Assembly (NCBI GenBank): GCA_029263895.1
Contig: JARIDO010000027.1
Location: 60,924-124,923 of the forward strand
Origin: Sporosarcina sp.
GTDB taxonomy: Bacteria > Bacillota > Bacilli > Bacillales_A > Planococcaceae
Length of the DNA: 64,000 nt
Reading direction: 5' to 3'
A program made the position numbers and the translations under genes. Position 1 is the stretch's first letter; each line of letters opens with the position of its first letter. The notes under the pieces were generated by a model. The model saw nothing but the letters and a program-made list of their open reading frames with translations. It did no database searches and was not told the origin of the DNA. Below are positions 10,053-21,905 of this stretch, in pieces.

Positions 10053-10088
10053 TTGACTTCAACGCTCTATCGCTATAAGATTTTACTG
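10053..10088 (+). promoter_or_regulatory. pyrG promoter with GGG start site
   Basis: TTGACT (10053-10058), a 17-nt spacer, TAAGAT (10076-10081), then a predicted start at the first G of GGGCTCC (10088). A GGGC-type initially transcribed sequence is the hallmark of pyrG regulation by CTP-sensitive G reiteration in B. subtilis. Confidence 0.75.
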
Positions 10089-10125
10089 GGCTCCTTAAAA
10101 TAAGGACACACAAACTAGTGCATAT

Positions 10126-11812
<1,687 letters not shown>

Positions 11813-11819
11813 GGAAATG

Positions 11820-11866
11820 AAAGCGTCACAGATGTCATTAATAACTGACACTGTGACGCTTTTTTA
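11820..11866 (+). terminator. Terminator between convergent pyrG and ywjG
   Basis: AAGCGTCACA/TGTGACGCTT stem with an inner ATGTCA/TGACA extension, and T6 on the plus side. It lies between converging genes and could serve both. Confidence 0.85.
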
Positions 11867-12379
11867 TAAATCTTTCATGATTTCATCATATTCCATTTTC
11901 ACAGCTTCATAGACGAATAGTGCGGCTAAAGCGTGTGGTTGAATGATTCGTTGACCTTCATCATCGGGTAATAATCCTTTTGTAATGCCAGTATAGATAT
12001 ATGTGTAAGCGAGATTGAAAAGTGTATTACTTTCGTCTGGCTTTTCAGCTGCTAACACACCGAAAGGTATAAACTGACTTGCTAATTGTTTTGCAAGAGT
12101 TAGACCGTGCTTGTCGGATACTGATCTGGACAAAATCCAAACACGATCTTGAGTGCCGATGCTCATGTCTGTTTCATAACGCACAGCTCCGTCAAAAGGC
12201 TCAATAGCGAGAAGGGCATTTGTTGCAACGCTCTCCATTTCACCAAATCCAGCAATAATCACACGACCTTCTCCAATTGTCGCTTGAGCAAGTAAACGTG
12301 CAGTCTCTTCAATCGCCATCTCATTATTTGTAGCAATACGTTGGAGTAAACCAGTCATTTGTGTCGTTAACATTTTCAT
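11864..12379 (-). CDS. ywjG: DUF2529 protein YwjG
   Basis: 171 residues, minus strand. It resembles B. subtilis YwjG (DUF2529; a sugar-isomerase-like alpha/beta fold is suspected for the family), which occupies the same place between pyrG and spo0F. Visible features are an N-terminal LTTQMTGLLQRI segment, a glycine-containing strand-loop VIIAGFGEMES, and IIQPHALAALFVYEAVK near the end. The start is moved to ATG 12379, 8 nt after AGAGAGG; the ORF-track GTG three codons upstream overlaps that RBS region. Function unknown. It is the only minus-strand gene in the first 47 kb. Confidence 0.85.
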   Translation of the reverse strand: MKMLTTQMTGLLQRIATNNEMAIEETARLLAQATIGEGRVIIAGFGEMESVATNALLAIEPFDGAVRYETDMSIGTQDRVWILSRSVSDKHGLTLAKQLASQFIPFGVLAAEKPDESNTLFNLAYTYIYTGITKGLLPDDEGQRIIQPHALAALFVYEAVKMEYDEIMKDL

Positions 12380-12601
12380 GTGTTTCACCTCTCTATAAGT
12401 ATAAGAAGTATTGAAATGGAAAGCAAAAAGGAAATTCCTTCATTAAAAAGAAGGAAAAAACTACTACTTTGTCAAATAGATACTAATACTAGGTTATTAC
12501 ACTTTCGAGTACTATTTTTCCTACGATTGAGATAGTTTGTTTAGACGAAAAAATTTACTATATATGTATGATGAGTATATACAAAGGGTAGGTGTAAGCG
12601 G

Positions 12602-12961
12602 TTGAAAAGTTTACTAATTGTCGATGACCAAACCGGAATTCGGCTATTACTCGATGAAGTGTTTAGAAAAGAAGGATTCGAGACGCGTCTTGCAGCAAAT
12701 GGGCTTGAAGCAATGCGGAAAATGGAAGAGGGTTTACCAGGTTGTGTTCTCTTAGATATGAAGATGCCAGGACTTGATGGATTAGAAGTATTAAAACGAA
12801 TAAAGGCTCAATGGGCAGAAGTACCGGTTATTATGATGACTGCTTATGGAGAAATTGAGAAGACGGATGATGCGTTAGAGTTAGGTGCAGTGCAATACTT
12901 TACAAAACCCTTTGATATTTATGAGGTTCGAGATGCTGTACTAGCACTTTTCAAAGACTAA
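12602..12961 (+). CDS. spo0F: Sporulation phosphorelay response regulator Spo0F
   Basis: Single-domain receiver of 119 residues without an output domain. Spo0F accepts phosphate from sporulation kinases and passes it via Spo0B to Spo0A. The acidic pocket (IVDDQTGIR), the phosphoacceptor Asp52 in LLDMKMPG, the MTAYGE threonine and Lys102 in KPFD are all present. QTGIRLLLDEVF is close to the Spo0F helix that recognises kinases and Spo0B. It starts at TTG 12602 after GGGTAGGTG. The ~220-nt upstream region holds a TTTAGA-N17-TATGTA pair and TGTCAAA, a weak Spo0A-box lookalike. The gene precedes fbaA as in B. subtilis. Confidence 0.96.
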   Translation: MKSLLIVDDQTGIRLLLDEVFRKEGFETRLAANGLEAMRKMEEGLPGCVLLDMKMPGLDGLEVLKRIKAQWAEVPVIMMTAYGEIEKTDDALELGAVQYFTKPFDIYEVRDAVLALFKD

Positions 12962-12967
12962 TAGAGC

Positions 12968-12995
12968 AGGCAGTGGAAAAGGCTGTCTTTTTTTG
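12968..12995 (+). terminator. Terminator after spo0F
   Basis: Short 7-bp stem (two G-U pairs) AGGCAGT/GCTGTCT followed by seven Ts. Confidence 0.6.
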
Positions 12996-13073
12996 TTATG
13001 ATTAAATTGGTAATACGAAGTATATAAAGAGTAGTTCTTAAATTGTATTTCAATAGTCGAAGGAGGAATTTAC

Positions 13074-13931
13074 ATGGCGCTCGAATCAATGAAAGAAATG
13101 ATGGTTAAAGGGAAAAAAGAAGGATATGCAATCGGACAATTCAATTTGAATAATCTAGAGTACACACAAGCAATATTACTAGCCGCACAAGAAGAAAAAT
13201 CACCCGTTATCTTAGGTGTTTCTGAAGGTGCTGGACGTTATATGGGTGGCTTTACAACTGTAGTGAATATGGTTAAAGGATTAATGCACGATTACAAGAT
13301 CACAGTCCCAGTAGCAATTCATCTGGACCATGGTTCTAGTTTTGAAAAATGTAAAGAAGCTATCGACGCTGGTTTTACTTCTGTCATGATTGATGCATCA
13401 TCAAAATCTCTTGAAGAAAATATTGAAATTACAAAAAAAGTTGTAGAATATGCGCATGAAAAAGGCGTTTCGGTAGAAGCTGAACTAGGAGTAGTTGGTG
13501 GACAAGAGGACGATACAATTGCAGAAGGCGTAATCTATGCTAATCCTGCTGAGTGTTTAGAATTAGTACAGAAAACGAAAATTGATTGTCTTGCACCAGC
13601 ATTAGGATCTGTTCATGGACCTTATAAAGGTGAACCGAATCTTGGTTTTAAAGAGATGGAAGAAATCTCTAACCAAATCGATATACCACTTGTGTTGCAC
13701 GGTGGAACAGGAATACCGACAAAAGATATTACACGCTCCATTTCACTTGGTACGTCTAAAATCAATGTCAATACAGAAAATCAAATCGAAGGTACAAAAG
13801 CTGTTCGTGAGCTATTGTCTTCAGATGCAGACGCATACGATCCACGTAAGTTTTTGACTCCGATGCGCGACGCTATTAAGAAAACTGTAATTGGTAAAAT
13901 GCGTGAGTTCGGTAGCTCACAAAAAGCATAA
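13074..13931 (+). CDS. fbaA: Class II fructose-1,6-bisphosphate aldolase
   Basis: Zinc-dependent cleavage of fructose-1,6-bisphosphate in glycolysis and gluconeogenesis; 285 residues, the length of B. subtilis FbaA. The metal and catalytic residues are in place: HLDHGSSF (Asp/His), [16 protein letters not shown], and LHGGTG with the last zinc His. KINVNTENQ forms the substrate loop. ATG follows GAAGGAGG. It stands between spo0F and the transaldolase gene, with its own upstream and downstream terminators, so it is likely monocistronic. Confidence 0.96.
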   Translation: MALESMKEMMVKGKKEGYAIGQFNLNNLEYTQAILLAAQEEKSPVILGVSEGAGRYMGGFTTVVNMVKGLMHDYKITVPVAIHLDHGSSFEKCKEAIDAGFTSVMIDASSKSLEENIEITKKVVEYAHEKGVSVEAELGVVGGQEDDTIAEGVIYANPAECLELVQKTKIDCLAPALGSVHGPYKGEPNLGFKEMEEISNQIDIPLVLHGGTGIPTKDITRSISLGTSKINVNTENQIEGTKAVRELLSSDADAYDPRKFLTPMRDAIKKTVIGKMREFGSSQKA

Positions 13932-13948
13932 CAATAAGTAAAGGAAGT

Positions 13949-13992
13949 AAGGAGAAACATCATCCCACGGAGCGGTGTTTTCTCCTTCTTTT
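13949..13992 (+). terminator. Terminator after fbaA
   Basis: AAGGAGAAA...TTTCTCCTT stem extended by an imperfect CAT/GTG, with a moderately T-rich tail CTTTTCT. Confidence 0.6.
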
Positions 13993-14102
13993 CTGTAATC
14001 AACTTAACTTCGTAAAGACCCCTCAATCTTCACGCAAAGAGATGGATTCTGAATCGAAACGTTAGGAAATACGATACAACATTAACTAGGAGGATTCATT
14101 TT

Positions 14103-14750
14103 ATGAAATTTTTTATTGATACTGCAAATTTTGAAGAGATTAAAGAAGCACACAGCTGGGGAATTGTATCAGGGGTAACAACAAATCCATCGCTTGTTGC
14201 GAAAGAAGATGTGCCATTTCATGATCGATTACGTGAAATTGCAGCACTCGTTCCAGGTTCAGTAAGTGCAGAAGTTATTGCGTTAGATGCTGAAGGTATG
14301 CTGAAAGAAGGTCGCGAACTTGCGAAAATCGCACCTAATATTACAGTGAAATTGCCGATGACACCTGAAGGTTTAAAAGCATGTTCTGAATTCTCTAAAG
14401 AAGGGATTAAAACGAATGTAACCCTAATCTTTAGTGCCAATCAAGCACTTTTGGCTGCACGTGCAGGCGCGACGTATGTATCACCGTTTCTTGGTAGATT
14501 AGATGATATTGGCCAAGATGGAATGGCGCTTATCGGAACAATTGCTGATATATTTACAATTCACGATATTAAGACTGAAATTATAGCTGCCTCCATTCGT
14601 GGACCACAACATATAACAGATGCTGCACTACATGGTGCTCATATCGCAACAACACCATTTAAAGTGTTGCAACAACTCTTTAATCATCCATTGACAGACA
14701 AAGGAATTGAAGCGTTCCTTGCAGATTGGGAAACAAGAAAGAACAAGTGA
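14103..14750 (+). CDS. tal: Transaldolase, short TalC/FSA-like type
   Basis: 215 residues, the short transaldolase type that transfers a dihydroxyacetone unit in the non-oxidative pentose phosphate pathway. [10 protein letters not shown] at the start, GVTTNPSL, the Schiff-base Lys in [11 protein letters not shown], and [11 protein letters not shown] are family hallmarks. Counterpart of B. subtilis YwjH, in the same place after fbaA. ATG follows AGGAGG. MurA2 follows 19 nt later, so the two may be co-transcribed. Confidence 0.94.
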   Translation: MKFFIDTANFEEIKEAHSWGIVSGVTTNPSLVAKEDVPFHDRLREIAALVPGSVSAEVIALDAEGMLKEGRELAKIAPNITVKLPMTPEGLKACSEFSKEGIKTNVTLIFSANQALLAARAGATYVSPFLGRLDDIGQDGMALIGTIADIFTIHDIKTEIIAASIRGPQHITDAALHGAHIATTPFKVLQQLFNHPLTDKGIEAFLADWETRKNK

Positions 14751-14769
14751 CATACTGAAGGAGAATATC

Positions 14770-16047
14770 ATGGAAGTTTATAAAATTACAGGTGGTAAAC
14801 CACTTAAAGGTACTATTAAAGTAAGTGGCGCTAAAAATAGTGCCGTGGCACTAATACCCGCTTCTATATTGGCGGATTCACCCGTAACAATCGAAGGATT
14901 ACCTGGCATTTCGGATGCGCATATCTTACAAGCTTTGTTGGAAGATATCGGTGCATCTGTTGATTTTGCAGATGGCAAAATGACGATTGATCCGACTAAT
15001 ATTATTTCTATGCCTTTACCAAATGGCAATGTTAAAAAACTTAGAGCATCTTATTACATGATGGGTGCTATGCTTGGAAGATTTAAAAATGCTGTAATTG
15101 GTTTACCGGGTGGATGCCATTTAGGCCCAAGACCGATTGACCAACATATAAAAGGTTTTGAAGCTCTTGGTGCAAAAGTGACAAACGAGCATGGTGCTAT
15201 TTATCTGCGTGCTGAAGAACTTCGTGGTGCTAAAATTTATCTAGACGTTGCAAGCGTGGGCGCGACAATTAATATTATGTTAGCTGCAGTGCTTGCGAAA
15301 GGTCAAACGACGATTGAAAATGCTGCGAAAGAACCTGAAATTATAGATGTCGCAACATTATTAACCAATATGGGTGCAGACATAAAAGGTGCAGGTACAA
15401 ATATTATTCGCATTAAGGGCGTTGAAAAGCTTCACGGAACGAAACACACAATCATTCCAGACCGTATTGAAGCGGGGACATTTATGATTATGGCCGCTGC
15501 GGCAGGCGATGGAGTAACGATTGATAACGTCATCCCTTTTCATGTCGAGGCGTTAACAGCTAAATTACGTGAAATGGGCGTAGATGTGGTAGAGGGAGAC
15601 GAACAAATTTTTATTCCGAAATCAAAGAATATCCAATCAGTTGATGTGAAAACAGTTGTCTATCCAGGCTTTCCCACTGATTTACAGCAGCCTTTCTCTG
15701 TGCTTTTAACACAAGCAATTGGAACTTCTGTTGTAACAGATACAATATATCCAGCTAGGTTTAAGCAAGTCGATGAGATTAGTAGAATGCATGCAGAAGC
15801 AAAAGTTGAAGGGCGTTCTGCAATAATTACGGGACCTACACCATTAGAAGCTGCAACAGTTCGCGCATCTGATTTACGTGCAGGCGCAGCACTTGTTATC
15901 GCAGGTTTAATTGCTGAAGGAGTTACAGAAGTTCAAGAAATTCAGCATATTGAACGTGGCTATAGCTCGCTTATTGAGAAACTTCAAGGTCTTGGAGCAG
16001 ATATTGAAAAAGTGAAAATACCAACAGAATCAATTAGTGCAGAATAG
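14770..16047 (+). CDS. murA2: UDP-N-acetylglucosamine 1-carboxyvinyltransferase 2 (MurA2/MurZ)
   Basis: First committed step of peptidoglycan synthesis, transferring enolpyruvate from PEP to UDP-GlcNAc. 425 residues. The catalytic Cys loop is [12 protein letters not shown], the version seen in the second Firmicute MurA (B. subtilis MurAB/MurZ). The usual MurA has [11 protein letters not shown], which is found at the other copy at 39 kb. The ORF-track start at 14707 lies inside tal; ATG 14770 after GAAGGAG begins MEVYKITGG. Cys makes it potentially fosfomycin-sensitive. Confidence 0.95.
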   Translation: MEVYKITGGKPLKGTIKVSGAKNSAVALIPASILADSPVTIEGLPGISDAHILQALLEDIGASVDFADGKMTIDPTNIISMPLPNGNVKKLRASYYMMGAMLGRFKNAVIGLPGGCHLGPRPIDQHIKGFEALGAKVTNEHGAIYLRAEELRGAKIYLDVASVGATINIMLAAVLAKGQTTIENAAKEPEIIDVATLLTNMGADIKGAGTNIIRIKGVEKLHGTKHTIIPDRIEAGTFMIMAAAAGDGVTIDNVIPFHVEALTAKLREMGVDVVEGDEQIFIPKSKNIQSVDVKTVVYPGFPTDLQQPFSVLLTQAIGTSVVTDTIYPARFKQVDEISRMHAEAKVEGRSAIITGPTPLEAATVRASDLRAGAALVIAGLIAEGVTEVQEIQHIERGYSSLIEKLQGLGADIEKVKIPTESISAE

Positions 16048-16078
16048 TTGAATCCATTTAAAAAAGTTGTGGTATAAT
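16048..16078 (+). promoter_or_regulatory. Putative glpX promoter (extended -10)
   Basis: TGGTATAAT extended -10 (TATAAT 16073-16078) with a TTGAAT 19 nt upstream. The 5' UTR holds a small inverted repeat TTACGGA/TCCGTAA before GGGAGG. Confidence 0.5.
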
Positions 16079-16129
16079 TTTTTACGTAGTAAATCTTACG
16101 GACATTTCCGTAAATCGGGAGGAACCTAA

Positions 16130-17095
16130 ATGGAACGAAGTTTATCGATGGAATTGGTTCGTGTTACAGAAGCAGCAGCAGTTTCTGCATCTCGCTGGAT
16201 GGGTCGCGGACTAAAGAATGAAGCGGATGATGCAGCAACAACAGCAATGCGTACCGTATTCGATACAATTCCTATGCAGGGAATCGTCGTCATTGGTGAA
16301 GGAGAAATGGACGAAGCGCCAATGCTCTACATCGGTGAAGAACTAGGAACAGGTAGTGGTCCAGCAGTAGACGTCGCAGTTGATCCGCTCGAAGGAACAA
16401 ACATTGTGGCATCGGGCGGTTGGAATGCACTAGCAGTTATCGCCATTGCAGACAAAGGTAACCTTCTCCATGCGCCAGATATGTATATGGATAAAATCGC
16501 AGTAGGTCCTGCCGCAGTTGGCAAGATTGACATTAATGCATCTGTGACAGAGAATCTTCTTGCTGTTGCAAAAGCTAAAAACAAAGATATTGGTGACATT
16601 GTTGCCACAGTGTTAAATAGAGAACGTCACGCAGGAATTATCGAAGAAATTCGAACAGCGGGCGCGCGTATTAAGTTAATTAATGATGGTGACGTTGCAG
16701 GTGCTATCAATACTGCATTTGAAGACACAGGCGTGGACATTCTCTTTGGTTTAGGAGGCGCTCCTGAAGGTGTTATTGCAGCAGTTGGACTCAAATGTCT
16801 TGGTGGAGAAATACAAGGTCGTCTTGTACCATCTAATGATGAAGAACGTGAACGGTGCCTTAAAATGGGGTTAGATGTAGAGAAAGTACTTTACATGGAT
16901 GACCTTGTTAAAGGGGACGATGCAATTTTTGCAGCAACCGGCGTAACGGATGGCGAACTTCTTCGTGGTGTTCAATTCAAAGAGGGTTATAGTGAAACAC
17001 ATTCACTAGTTATGCGTTCTAAATCAGGAACAATCCGATTTGTTGAAGGTCGACATAGTATGAAGAAAAAACCACTGTTAGTCATGCAAGACTGA
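16130..17095 (+). CDS. glpX: Class II fructose-1,6-bisphosphatase GlpX
   Basis: Gluconeogenic hydrolysis of fructose-1,6-bisphosphate; 321 residues. Metal and substrate motifs [20 protein letters not shown] and GLGGAPEGV identify the GlpX family of lithium-sensitive phosphatases. ATG after GGGAGG. It follows murA2 as in B. subtilis (ywjI) and probably has its own promoter, since an extended -10 is seen in the 82-nt gap. A weak hairpin separates it from rho. Confidence 0.95.
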   Translation: MERSLSMELVRVTEAAAVSASRWMGRGLKNEADDAATTAMRTVFDTIPMQGIVVIGEGEMDEAPMLYIGEELGTGSGPAVDVAVDPLEGTNIVASGGWNALAVIAIADKGNLLHAPDMYMDKIAVGPAAVGKIDINASVTENLLAVAKAKNKDIGDIVATVLNRERHAGIIEEIRTAGARIKLINDGDVAGAINTAFEDTGVDILFGLGGAPEGVIAAVGLKCLGGEIQGRLVPSNDEERERCLKMGLDVEKVLYMDDLVKGDDAIFAATGVTDGELLRGVQFKEGYSETHSLVMRSKSGTIRFVEGRHSMKKKPLLVMQD

Positions 17096-17104
17096 TATAC
17101 CTCA

Positions 17105-17136
17105 ATACCCGGTGTTAGAGCCGGGTATCTTCTCTT
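17105..17136 (+). terminator. Weak terminator after glpX
   Basis: ATACCCGG/CCGGGTAT stem with a modest pyrimidine tail (CTTCTCTT). Confidence 0.5.
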
Positions 17137-17223
17137 ATACAGGCCGCAACCTGTGAATCCTTACCAGAAAACAAGAAAACCTCAATGTAAAATTCCATTA
17201 ATGTAAAGAGTGGTGCCCACTAT

Positions 17224-18513
17224 ATGTCAGTAATGACTTTGTCAGCGTTGGAAAACATGAATTTAAAAGAGTTATATACTCTTGCGAAAAAATACAAAAT
17301 AACGTACTACGGTAAATTAACAAAAAAAGAACTTATATTTGCGATTTTAAAAATGCGAGCAGAACAAGAAGGTTACTTTTTCATGGAAGGTGTTCTTGAA
17401 ATCATTCAGTCTGAGGGCTATGGTTTTTTAAGACCTATTAACTACTCACCAAGTTCCGAAGATATTTATATTTCAGCATCACAGATCCGTCGCTTCGATT
17501 TACGAAATGGTGACAAAGTATCTGGTAAAGTAAGACCGCCAAAAGAATCTGAACGCTATTATGGATTACTTCAAGTGGAAGCTGTAAATGGTGAAGATCC
17601 TGAAGTGGCACGTGAACGAGTCCACTTCCCAGCGTTAACTCCGTTATACCCTGATCGCCACATAAAACTCGAAACAGGAACTGATCCAAGCAAACTATCT
17701 ACACGTATCATGGATCTTGTTTCTCCTGTAGGTTTTGGTCAACGTGGACTTATCGTCGCACCACCAAAAGCAGGTAAAACGTTACTACTTAAAGAAATTG
17801 CGAATGCAATAACCGTCAATCATCCGGATGCAGAACTTATTGTTTTATTAATTGATGAACGACCAGAAGAAGTGACGGATATTGAACGCTCTGTAAAAGC
17901 TGATGTTGTTAGTTCGACATTCGATGAAGTTCCAGAAAACCATGTTAAAGTGGCTGAACTTGTATTAGAGAGAGCAATGCGACTTGTTGAACATAAACGA
18001 GATGTAGTTATTCTTATGGACTCGATAACGCGCTTAGCAAGAGCGTATAACTTAGTCATTCCACCAAGTGGACGAACATTATCAGGCGGTATCGATCCAG
18101 CGGCATTCCACCGACCTAAACGTTTTTTTGGTGCTGCTCGCAACCTTGAAGAAGGTGGAAGCTTAACGATATTAGCAACTGCCCTCATTGATACAGGATC
18201 ACGAATGGATGAAGTAATCTATGAAGAATTTAAGGGAACTGGTAATATGGAACTTCATCTCGATCGGAATCTTGCAGAACGTCGCATATTCCCGGCGTTA
18301 GACATTCGTCGCTCGGGTACAAGAAAAGAAGAACTACTCCTTAAACCAGAGCAACTAGAACGTCTCTGGGCGATACGAAAAACATTCTCTGATGCGCACG
18401 ATTTCACAGAGCGATTCATGAAGAAATTGCGTCAAACTAAAACAAACGAAGAGTTTTTTATAAAGTTGAATGAAGAAATGAAGGTTCATCGTGGTGGTAA
18501 AGGATTACTGTAA
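17224..18513 (+). CDS. rho: Transcription termination factor Rho
   Basis: Hexameric RNA-dependent ATPase that ends transcription; 429 residues. A Rho N-terminal domain is seen at residues ~5-45 ([12 protein letters not shown]), a cold-shock RNA-binding domain at ~50-125 (GYGFLRP), and an ATPase core with Walker A APPKAGKT and [15 protein letters not shown]. The start is uncertain: ATG 17224 has only a weak GAGTGGTG upstream, and ATG 17233 is possible. Located before rpmE, as in Bacillus. Confidence 0.95.
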   Translation: MSVMTLSALENMNLKELYTLAKKYKITYYGKLTKKELIFAILKMRAEQEGYFFMEGVLEIIQSEGYGFLRPINYSPSSEDIYISASQIRRFDLRNGDKVSGKVRPPKESERYYGLLQVEAVNGEDPEVARERVHFPALTPLYPDRHIKLETGTDPSKLSTRIMDLVSPVGFGQRGLIVAPPKAGKTLLLKEIANAITVNHPDAELIVLLIDERPEEVTDIERSVKADVVSSTFDEVPENHVKVAELVLERAMRLVEHKRDVVILMDSITRLARAYNLVIPPSGRTLSGGIDPAAFHRPKRFFGAARNLEEGGSLTILATALIDTGSRMDEVIYEEFKGTGNMELHLDRNLAERRIFPALDIRRSGTRKEELLLKPEQLERLWAIRKTFSDAHDFTERFMKKLRQTKTNEEFFIKLNEEMKVHRGGKGLL

Positions 18514-18540
18514 AACAACTGTTTTCAATTAATTAATTAG

Positions 18541-18569
18541 TTGCAAGGCAGACGCGAATTTGTTATCAT
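18541..18569 (+). promoter_or_regulatory. Putative rpmE promoter
   Basis: TTGCAA (18541-18546), an exact 17-nt spacer and TATCAT (18564-18569), in the 187-nt gap between rho and rpmE. It would give a leader of roughly 125 nt. Confidence 0.55.
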
Positions 18570-18700
18570 ATTCAAGTATGGTAAATGCCATCTGCTGCAT
18601 ATACGATTGGTAAATACGGGTCGTGTAAGGCATCAGTCTTTTGCAATACCCCTATAACATACTCTGTTCCAGATGGTTCAGGGCGAGAGGAGAGAGACAG

Positions 18701-18922
18701 ATGAAAGCAGGAATTCATCCAGAATACAAATTAGCAAAAGTTGCTTGTTCATGTGGAAACACATTTGAAACAGGTTCTGTTAAAGAGGATATTCGAGTAG
18801 AAGTTTGCTCAGAGTGCCATCCTTTCTACACTGGACGTCAGAAATTTGCTGCAGCGGACGGACGTGTGGACCGCTTCAACAAAAAATATGGCATCAAAGA
18901 AGAAGGCCGCGACGAAGAGTAA
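18701..18922 (+). CDS. rpmE: Ribosomal protein L31, zinc-binding form
   Basis: 73 residues, large-subunit protein. It has the four-cysteine zinc form (ACSCGNTF ... [10 protein letters not shown]), as opposed to the Cys-free paralogue induced under zinc limitation. The ORF track begins 20 codons too early; ATG 18701 follows GAGAGGAGAGAG and gives the usual [11 protein letters not shown] strong terminator follows. Confidence 0.96.
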   Translation: MKAGIHPEYKLAKVACSCGNTFETGSVKEDIRVEVCSECHPFYTGRQKFAAADGRVDRFNKKYGIKEEGRDEE

Positions 18923-18932
18923 GGCTTTCTTT

Positions 18933-18973
18933 ATACCCGTCAAGTGCAATCGCACTCGACGGGTATTTATTTT
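18933..18973 (+). terminator. Terminator after rpmE
   Basis: ATACCCGTC.AGTG/CACT.GACGGGTAT stem with a TTATTTT tail. Confidence 0.85.
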
Positions 18974-19168
18974 GAATTCAATCTAAAAATGTCATGTATG
19001 AAAAATTGAAACAATCCTACTATTATCTAAGATAGACTCATAAATATATCTTTTGTACCACAACTGTTAGAGAAATAAAAGACGTCATTTATTTACAAAA
19101 GTAGGGTATGATATAGTTTCGCACATTCGACAATACATAGAGTGGCTCGACTGAAAGGAGAAATACGT

Positions 19169-19774
19169 ATGTACGTTACAATGCAAGGTGGCTGGATTGA
19201 AGTTGTATGTGGCAGTATGTTTTCAGGGAAATCAGAGGAATTAATACGCCGCATTCGACGTTCTCAATTTGCCAAACAGAAAATAGCAGTTTTTAAACCT
19301 GAAATAGATGATCGATATAGTGAAGAAGCTATTGTAAGTCATAATGGTGCAACGGTGATTGCAAACCCGGTATCCCATTCAAACCAAATCAATGATTTTA
19401 TCAAAGAGGAATATGACGTAATTGCAATAGATGAAGCTCAATTTTTCGATGAAGGCATTGTAGAAGTCGTCATGGAACTTGCGGATCGAGGATTTCGTGT
19501 CATCGTTGCAGGATTAGACCAAGATTTCCGTGGAGAACCATTCGGTCCAATGCCTAAATTAATGGCAATTGCAGAACTTGTCACTAAACTCCAAGCAGTT
19601 TGTACAGTTTGCGGTTCACCATCCAGTAGAACGCAACGACTTATTAATGGAAATCCTGCTGGTTATAACGATCCAATTATTCTGGTTGGAGCATCTGAAG
19701 CCTATGAACCAAGATGTCGCCAACATCACGAAGTACCTCAAGGTATTTCAACTACTACAGCAACAATCGAATAA
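19169..19774 (+). CDS. tdk: Thymidine kinase
   Basis: Phosphorylates thymidine for salvage; 201 residues. The P-loop is [11 protein letters not shown], the metal/catalytic box is IDEAQFF, and the zinc lobe has CTVCGS then CRQHH. The last zinc ligand is therefore His, which I recall from other Bacillus-type enzymes and do not treat as damage. The substrate 'lasso' [12 protein letters not shown] is normal. ATG 19169 is 8 nt after AAAGGAG and starts [15 protein letters not shown]; the ORF-track GTG is upstream of that RBS. Confidence 0.95.
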   Translation: MYVTMQGGWIEVVCGSMFSGKSEELIRRIRRSQFAKQKIAVFKPEIDDRYSEEAIVSHNGATVIANPVSHSNQINDFIKEEYDVIAIDEAQFFDEGIVEVVMELADRGFRVIVAGLDQDFRGEPFGPMPKLMAIAELVTKLQAVCTVCGSPSSRTQRLINGNPAGYNDPIILVGASEAYEPRCRQHHEVPQGISTTTATIE

Positions 19775-19787
19775 CATAACTAGCGAA

Positions 19788-19818
19788 AAGCGTTCAGCGA
19801 TAACTGAACGCCTTTTTC
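19788..19818 (+). terminator. Terminator after tdk
   Basis: GCGTTCAG/CTGAACGC stem followed by CTTTTTCT. Confidence 0.85.
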
Positions 19819-19870
19819 TATTGAATTGAAGATACACACATAATTAGTTATGCATAGTAAAAAGAAAAAA

Positions 19871-19900
19871 TTGTATTTACTATAAGTTTTACCGTACAAT
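19871..19900 (+). promoter_or_regulatory. Putative prfA promoter
   Basis: TTGTAT (19871-19876), 18-nt spacer, TACAAT (19895-19900). Its predicted start site lies downstream of the ORF-track ATG at 19899, which supports the later prfA start. Confidence 0.5.
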
Positions 19901-19937
19901 GAACGTACGAAACAGTCCTGAAAATGAGGTGCACATG

Positions 19938-21014
19938 ATGTTTGATAGGCTACAAGCTGTAGAAGATCGTTACGATCACTTAAACGAAATGCTTAGTGAT
20001 CCTGATGTTGTAAGTGATATGAAAAAACTGCGTGACTATTCAAAAGAACAATCTGATTTGCAAGAGACGGTTGAAGCGTATAGACAATACAAATCTGTAC
20101 GTACACAACACGATAACGCAAAAGAAATGTTGAACGAGTCACTTGACGATGATATGAAAGAACTTGTTAAAATGGAAATGGAAGAAACGGAAGAACAAAT
20201 TGAAGAACTTGAGAGTCACTTAAAAGTTTTGCTAGTACCGAAAGATCCAAATGACGGTAAAAATGTCATCATGGAAATTCGAGGCGCTGCAGGCGGGGAT
20301 GAAGCCGCGTTATTTGCAGGTAGTCTATACCGCATGTATAGCCGTTATGCAGAAATGAACAACTGGAAAGTTGAAGTGATGGACTCATCTGCCACGGAAT
20401 TAGGTGGCTTTAAAGAAATCATTTTCTTAGTAAACGGTAAAGGCGCATACTCCAAATTGAAATTCGAAAATGGTGCACATCGTGTGCAACGTGTGCCTGA
20501 AACTGAATCTGGTGGAAGAATCCATACATCTACGGCAACTGTCGCTTGTTTACCGGAAGCAGAAGAAGTTGAAATTGATATTCATGAGAAAGACATTCGA
20601 ACAGATACGTTCGCTTCATCTGGACCGGGTGGTCAATCGGTCAACACGACGATGTCTGCTGTCCGATTAACCCATTTACCGACGGGAATTACAGTATCCT
20701 GTCAAGACGAAAAATCACAAATTAAAAACAAAGAAAAAGCAATGAAAGTGCTGAGGGCGCGTATCTCGGATAAAATCACGCGTGAAGCCCAAGCGGAATA
20801 CGACGAGAAACGTAAATCAGCGGTCGGTACAGGTGATCGTTCTGAACGTATTCGTACGTATAACTTCCCTCAAAATAGAGTGACAGACCATCGCATCGGT
20901 CTAACAATCCAGAAACTCGACCAGATTATTGAAGGCAAACTGGACGAAGTCATTGAAGCACTCATCATGGAAGAACAAGCGTACCGCTTAGAAAGTCTAG
21001 ATCGTAATGACTGA
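19938..21014 (+). CDS. prfA: Peptide chain release factor 1
   Basis: Recognises UAA/UAG and triggers peptide release; 358 residues. The stop-codon tripeptide PxT is [11 protein letters not shown], and the catalytic GGQ is in [13 protein letters not shown] 19938 follows TGAGGTG by 6 nt and matches the family N-terminus ([12 protein letters not shown]). The ATG at 19935 is too near the RBS, and the ORF-track start has no RBS. It overlaps prmC by 8 nt; that gene's product methylates the GGQ glutamine. Confidence 0.96.
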   Translation: MFDRLQAVEDRYDHLNEMLSDPDVVSDMKKLRDYSKEQSDLQETVEAYRQYKSVRTQHDNAKEMLNESLDDDMKELVKMEMEETEEQIEELESHLKVLLVPKDPNDGKNVIMEIRGAAGGDEAALFAGSLYRMYSRYAEMNNWKVEVMDSSATELGGFKEIIFLVNGKGAYSKLKFENGAHRVQRVPETESGGRIHTSTATVACLPEAEEVEIDIHEKDIRTDTFASSGPGGQSVNTTMSAVRLTHLPTGITVSCQDEKSQIKNKEKAMKVLRARISDKITREAQAEYDEKRKSAVGTGDRSERIRTYNFPQNRVTDHRIGLTIQKLDQIIEGKLDEVIEALIMEEQAYRLESLDRND

Positions 21015-21861
21015 AAAAATTTATGAAGCTCTCAATAGGGCTTCTTCTTTATTAGCTGAAAAAGATCTCGATGCGAACGCCGCCCGCCTTCTACTGGCGT
21101 TCATTACAAATAGAACAGATGCAAACTTACTAGCGAATATGCGAGAACCTTTGTCAGATGAGGAACGTATTGCTTTTTGGCAGAAAACAAACGAATTACT
21201 GTCAGGGAAACCTGTGCAATACATTATTGGCACTGAATACTTTTATGGACTGCCCTTTACCGTCAATGAACATGTCCTCATTCCGCGTCCTGAAACAGAG
21301 GAGTTAGTTTATGGCGCTATGCAACGCTGTCAAAAGATATTTAATGAGCAATCCGTCAAACTGGCAGATGTAGGCACTGGAAGTGGTGCAATTGCGGTAT
21401 CTTTAAAAAAAGAGTGGCCTGTTGCGCACGTGACTGCAACAGATATTAGTGAACAAGCATTGGAAGTCGCGCAACGTAACGCAATGACGAATGAAGTAGA
21501 AGTCCGATTCTTACAAGGTGATATGACAGAACCCATCGCAAATGAGAAGTGGGATGTCGTTCTCTCGAATCCTCCTTACATTGCCTATCATGAAGCACAA
21601 CAAATGTCTTCAACAGTACTCGATCATGAACCACACGGTGCGTTATTTGCGGATGATAACGGTTTGTTTTATTATCGAAAGTTAATTAAATCCCTTCCAG
21701 CTCTAATGAACATTCCGTCACTCATCGGTGTGGAAATTGGTTATTTACAAGGAGTGGAAGTGGAAGCGCTGTTTAAAGAATCATTTCCTACAGCGAAAAC
21801 TGAAATTGTGAAAGATATAAATGGGAAAGACAGAATGATATTTTGTGAGATTCATGAATAA
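21007..21861 (+). CDS. prmC: Release factor glutamine methyltransferase PrmC
   Basis: SAM-dependent N5-methylation of the GGQ glutamine in RF1 and RF2; 284 residues. It has a small N-terminal helical domain, then a Rossmann methyltransferase with [11 protein letters not shown] and the catalytic [10 protein letters not shown]. It overlaps the end of prfA by 8 nt, so translation is likely coupled. Followed 44 nt later by spoIIR. Confidence 0.95.
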   Translation: MTEKIYEALNRASSLLAEKDLDANAARLLLAFITNRTDANLLANMREPLSDEERIAFWQKTNELLSGKPVQYIIGTEYFYGLPFTVNEHVLIPRPETEELVYGAMQRCQKIFNEQSVKLADVGTGSGAIAVSLKKEWPVAHVTATDISEQALEVAQRNAMTNEVEVRFLQGDMTEPIANEKWDVVLSNPPYIAYHEAQQMSSTVLDHEPHGALFADDNGLFYYRKLIKSLPALMNIPSLIGVEIGYLQGVEVEALFKESFPTAKTEIVKDINGKDRMIFCEIHE

Positions 21862-21885
21862 CATTCCTTCGCTCTGGCAATAATG
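21856..21885 (+). promoter_or_regulatory. Sigma-F-type promoter for spoIIR
   Basis: GAATA (21856-21860), exactly 15 nt, then GGCAATAATG (21876-21885), fitting the sigma-F consensus (GYATA ... GGnnAnAnTn) with one -35 mismatch. spoIIR is a sigma-F gene in B. subtilis. The -35 overlaps the prmC stop codon. Confidence 0.65.
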
Positions 21886-21905
21886 CCAAGTAGGAGGGGA
21901 TAGAT

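Noticed and set aside
9757-10113. Minus-strand poly-serine ORF (118 aa)
   Set aside because: It is the complement of the Asp/Glu-rich tail of RpoE; shadow ORF.
11864-12388. Start of ywjG at GTG 12388
   Set aside because: That codon overlaps the Shine-Dalgarno region of the ATG at 12379.
14770-16047. Recent duplication of murA (copies at 14.8 and 39 kb)
   Set aside because: The two proteins differ around the active-site loop (GGCHLGPRP versus GGCAIGSRP) in the way expected of the ancient Firmicute MurA1/MurA2 pair.
19600-19745. Missing zinc Cys in thymidine kinase (CRQHH)
   Set aside because: A CxxH fourth ligand is, as I recall, normal in Bacillus-type thymidine kinases.
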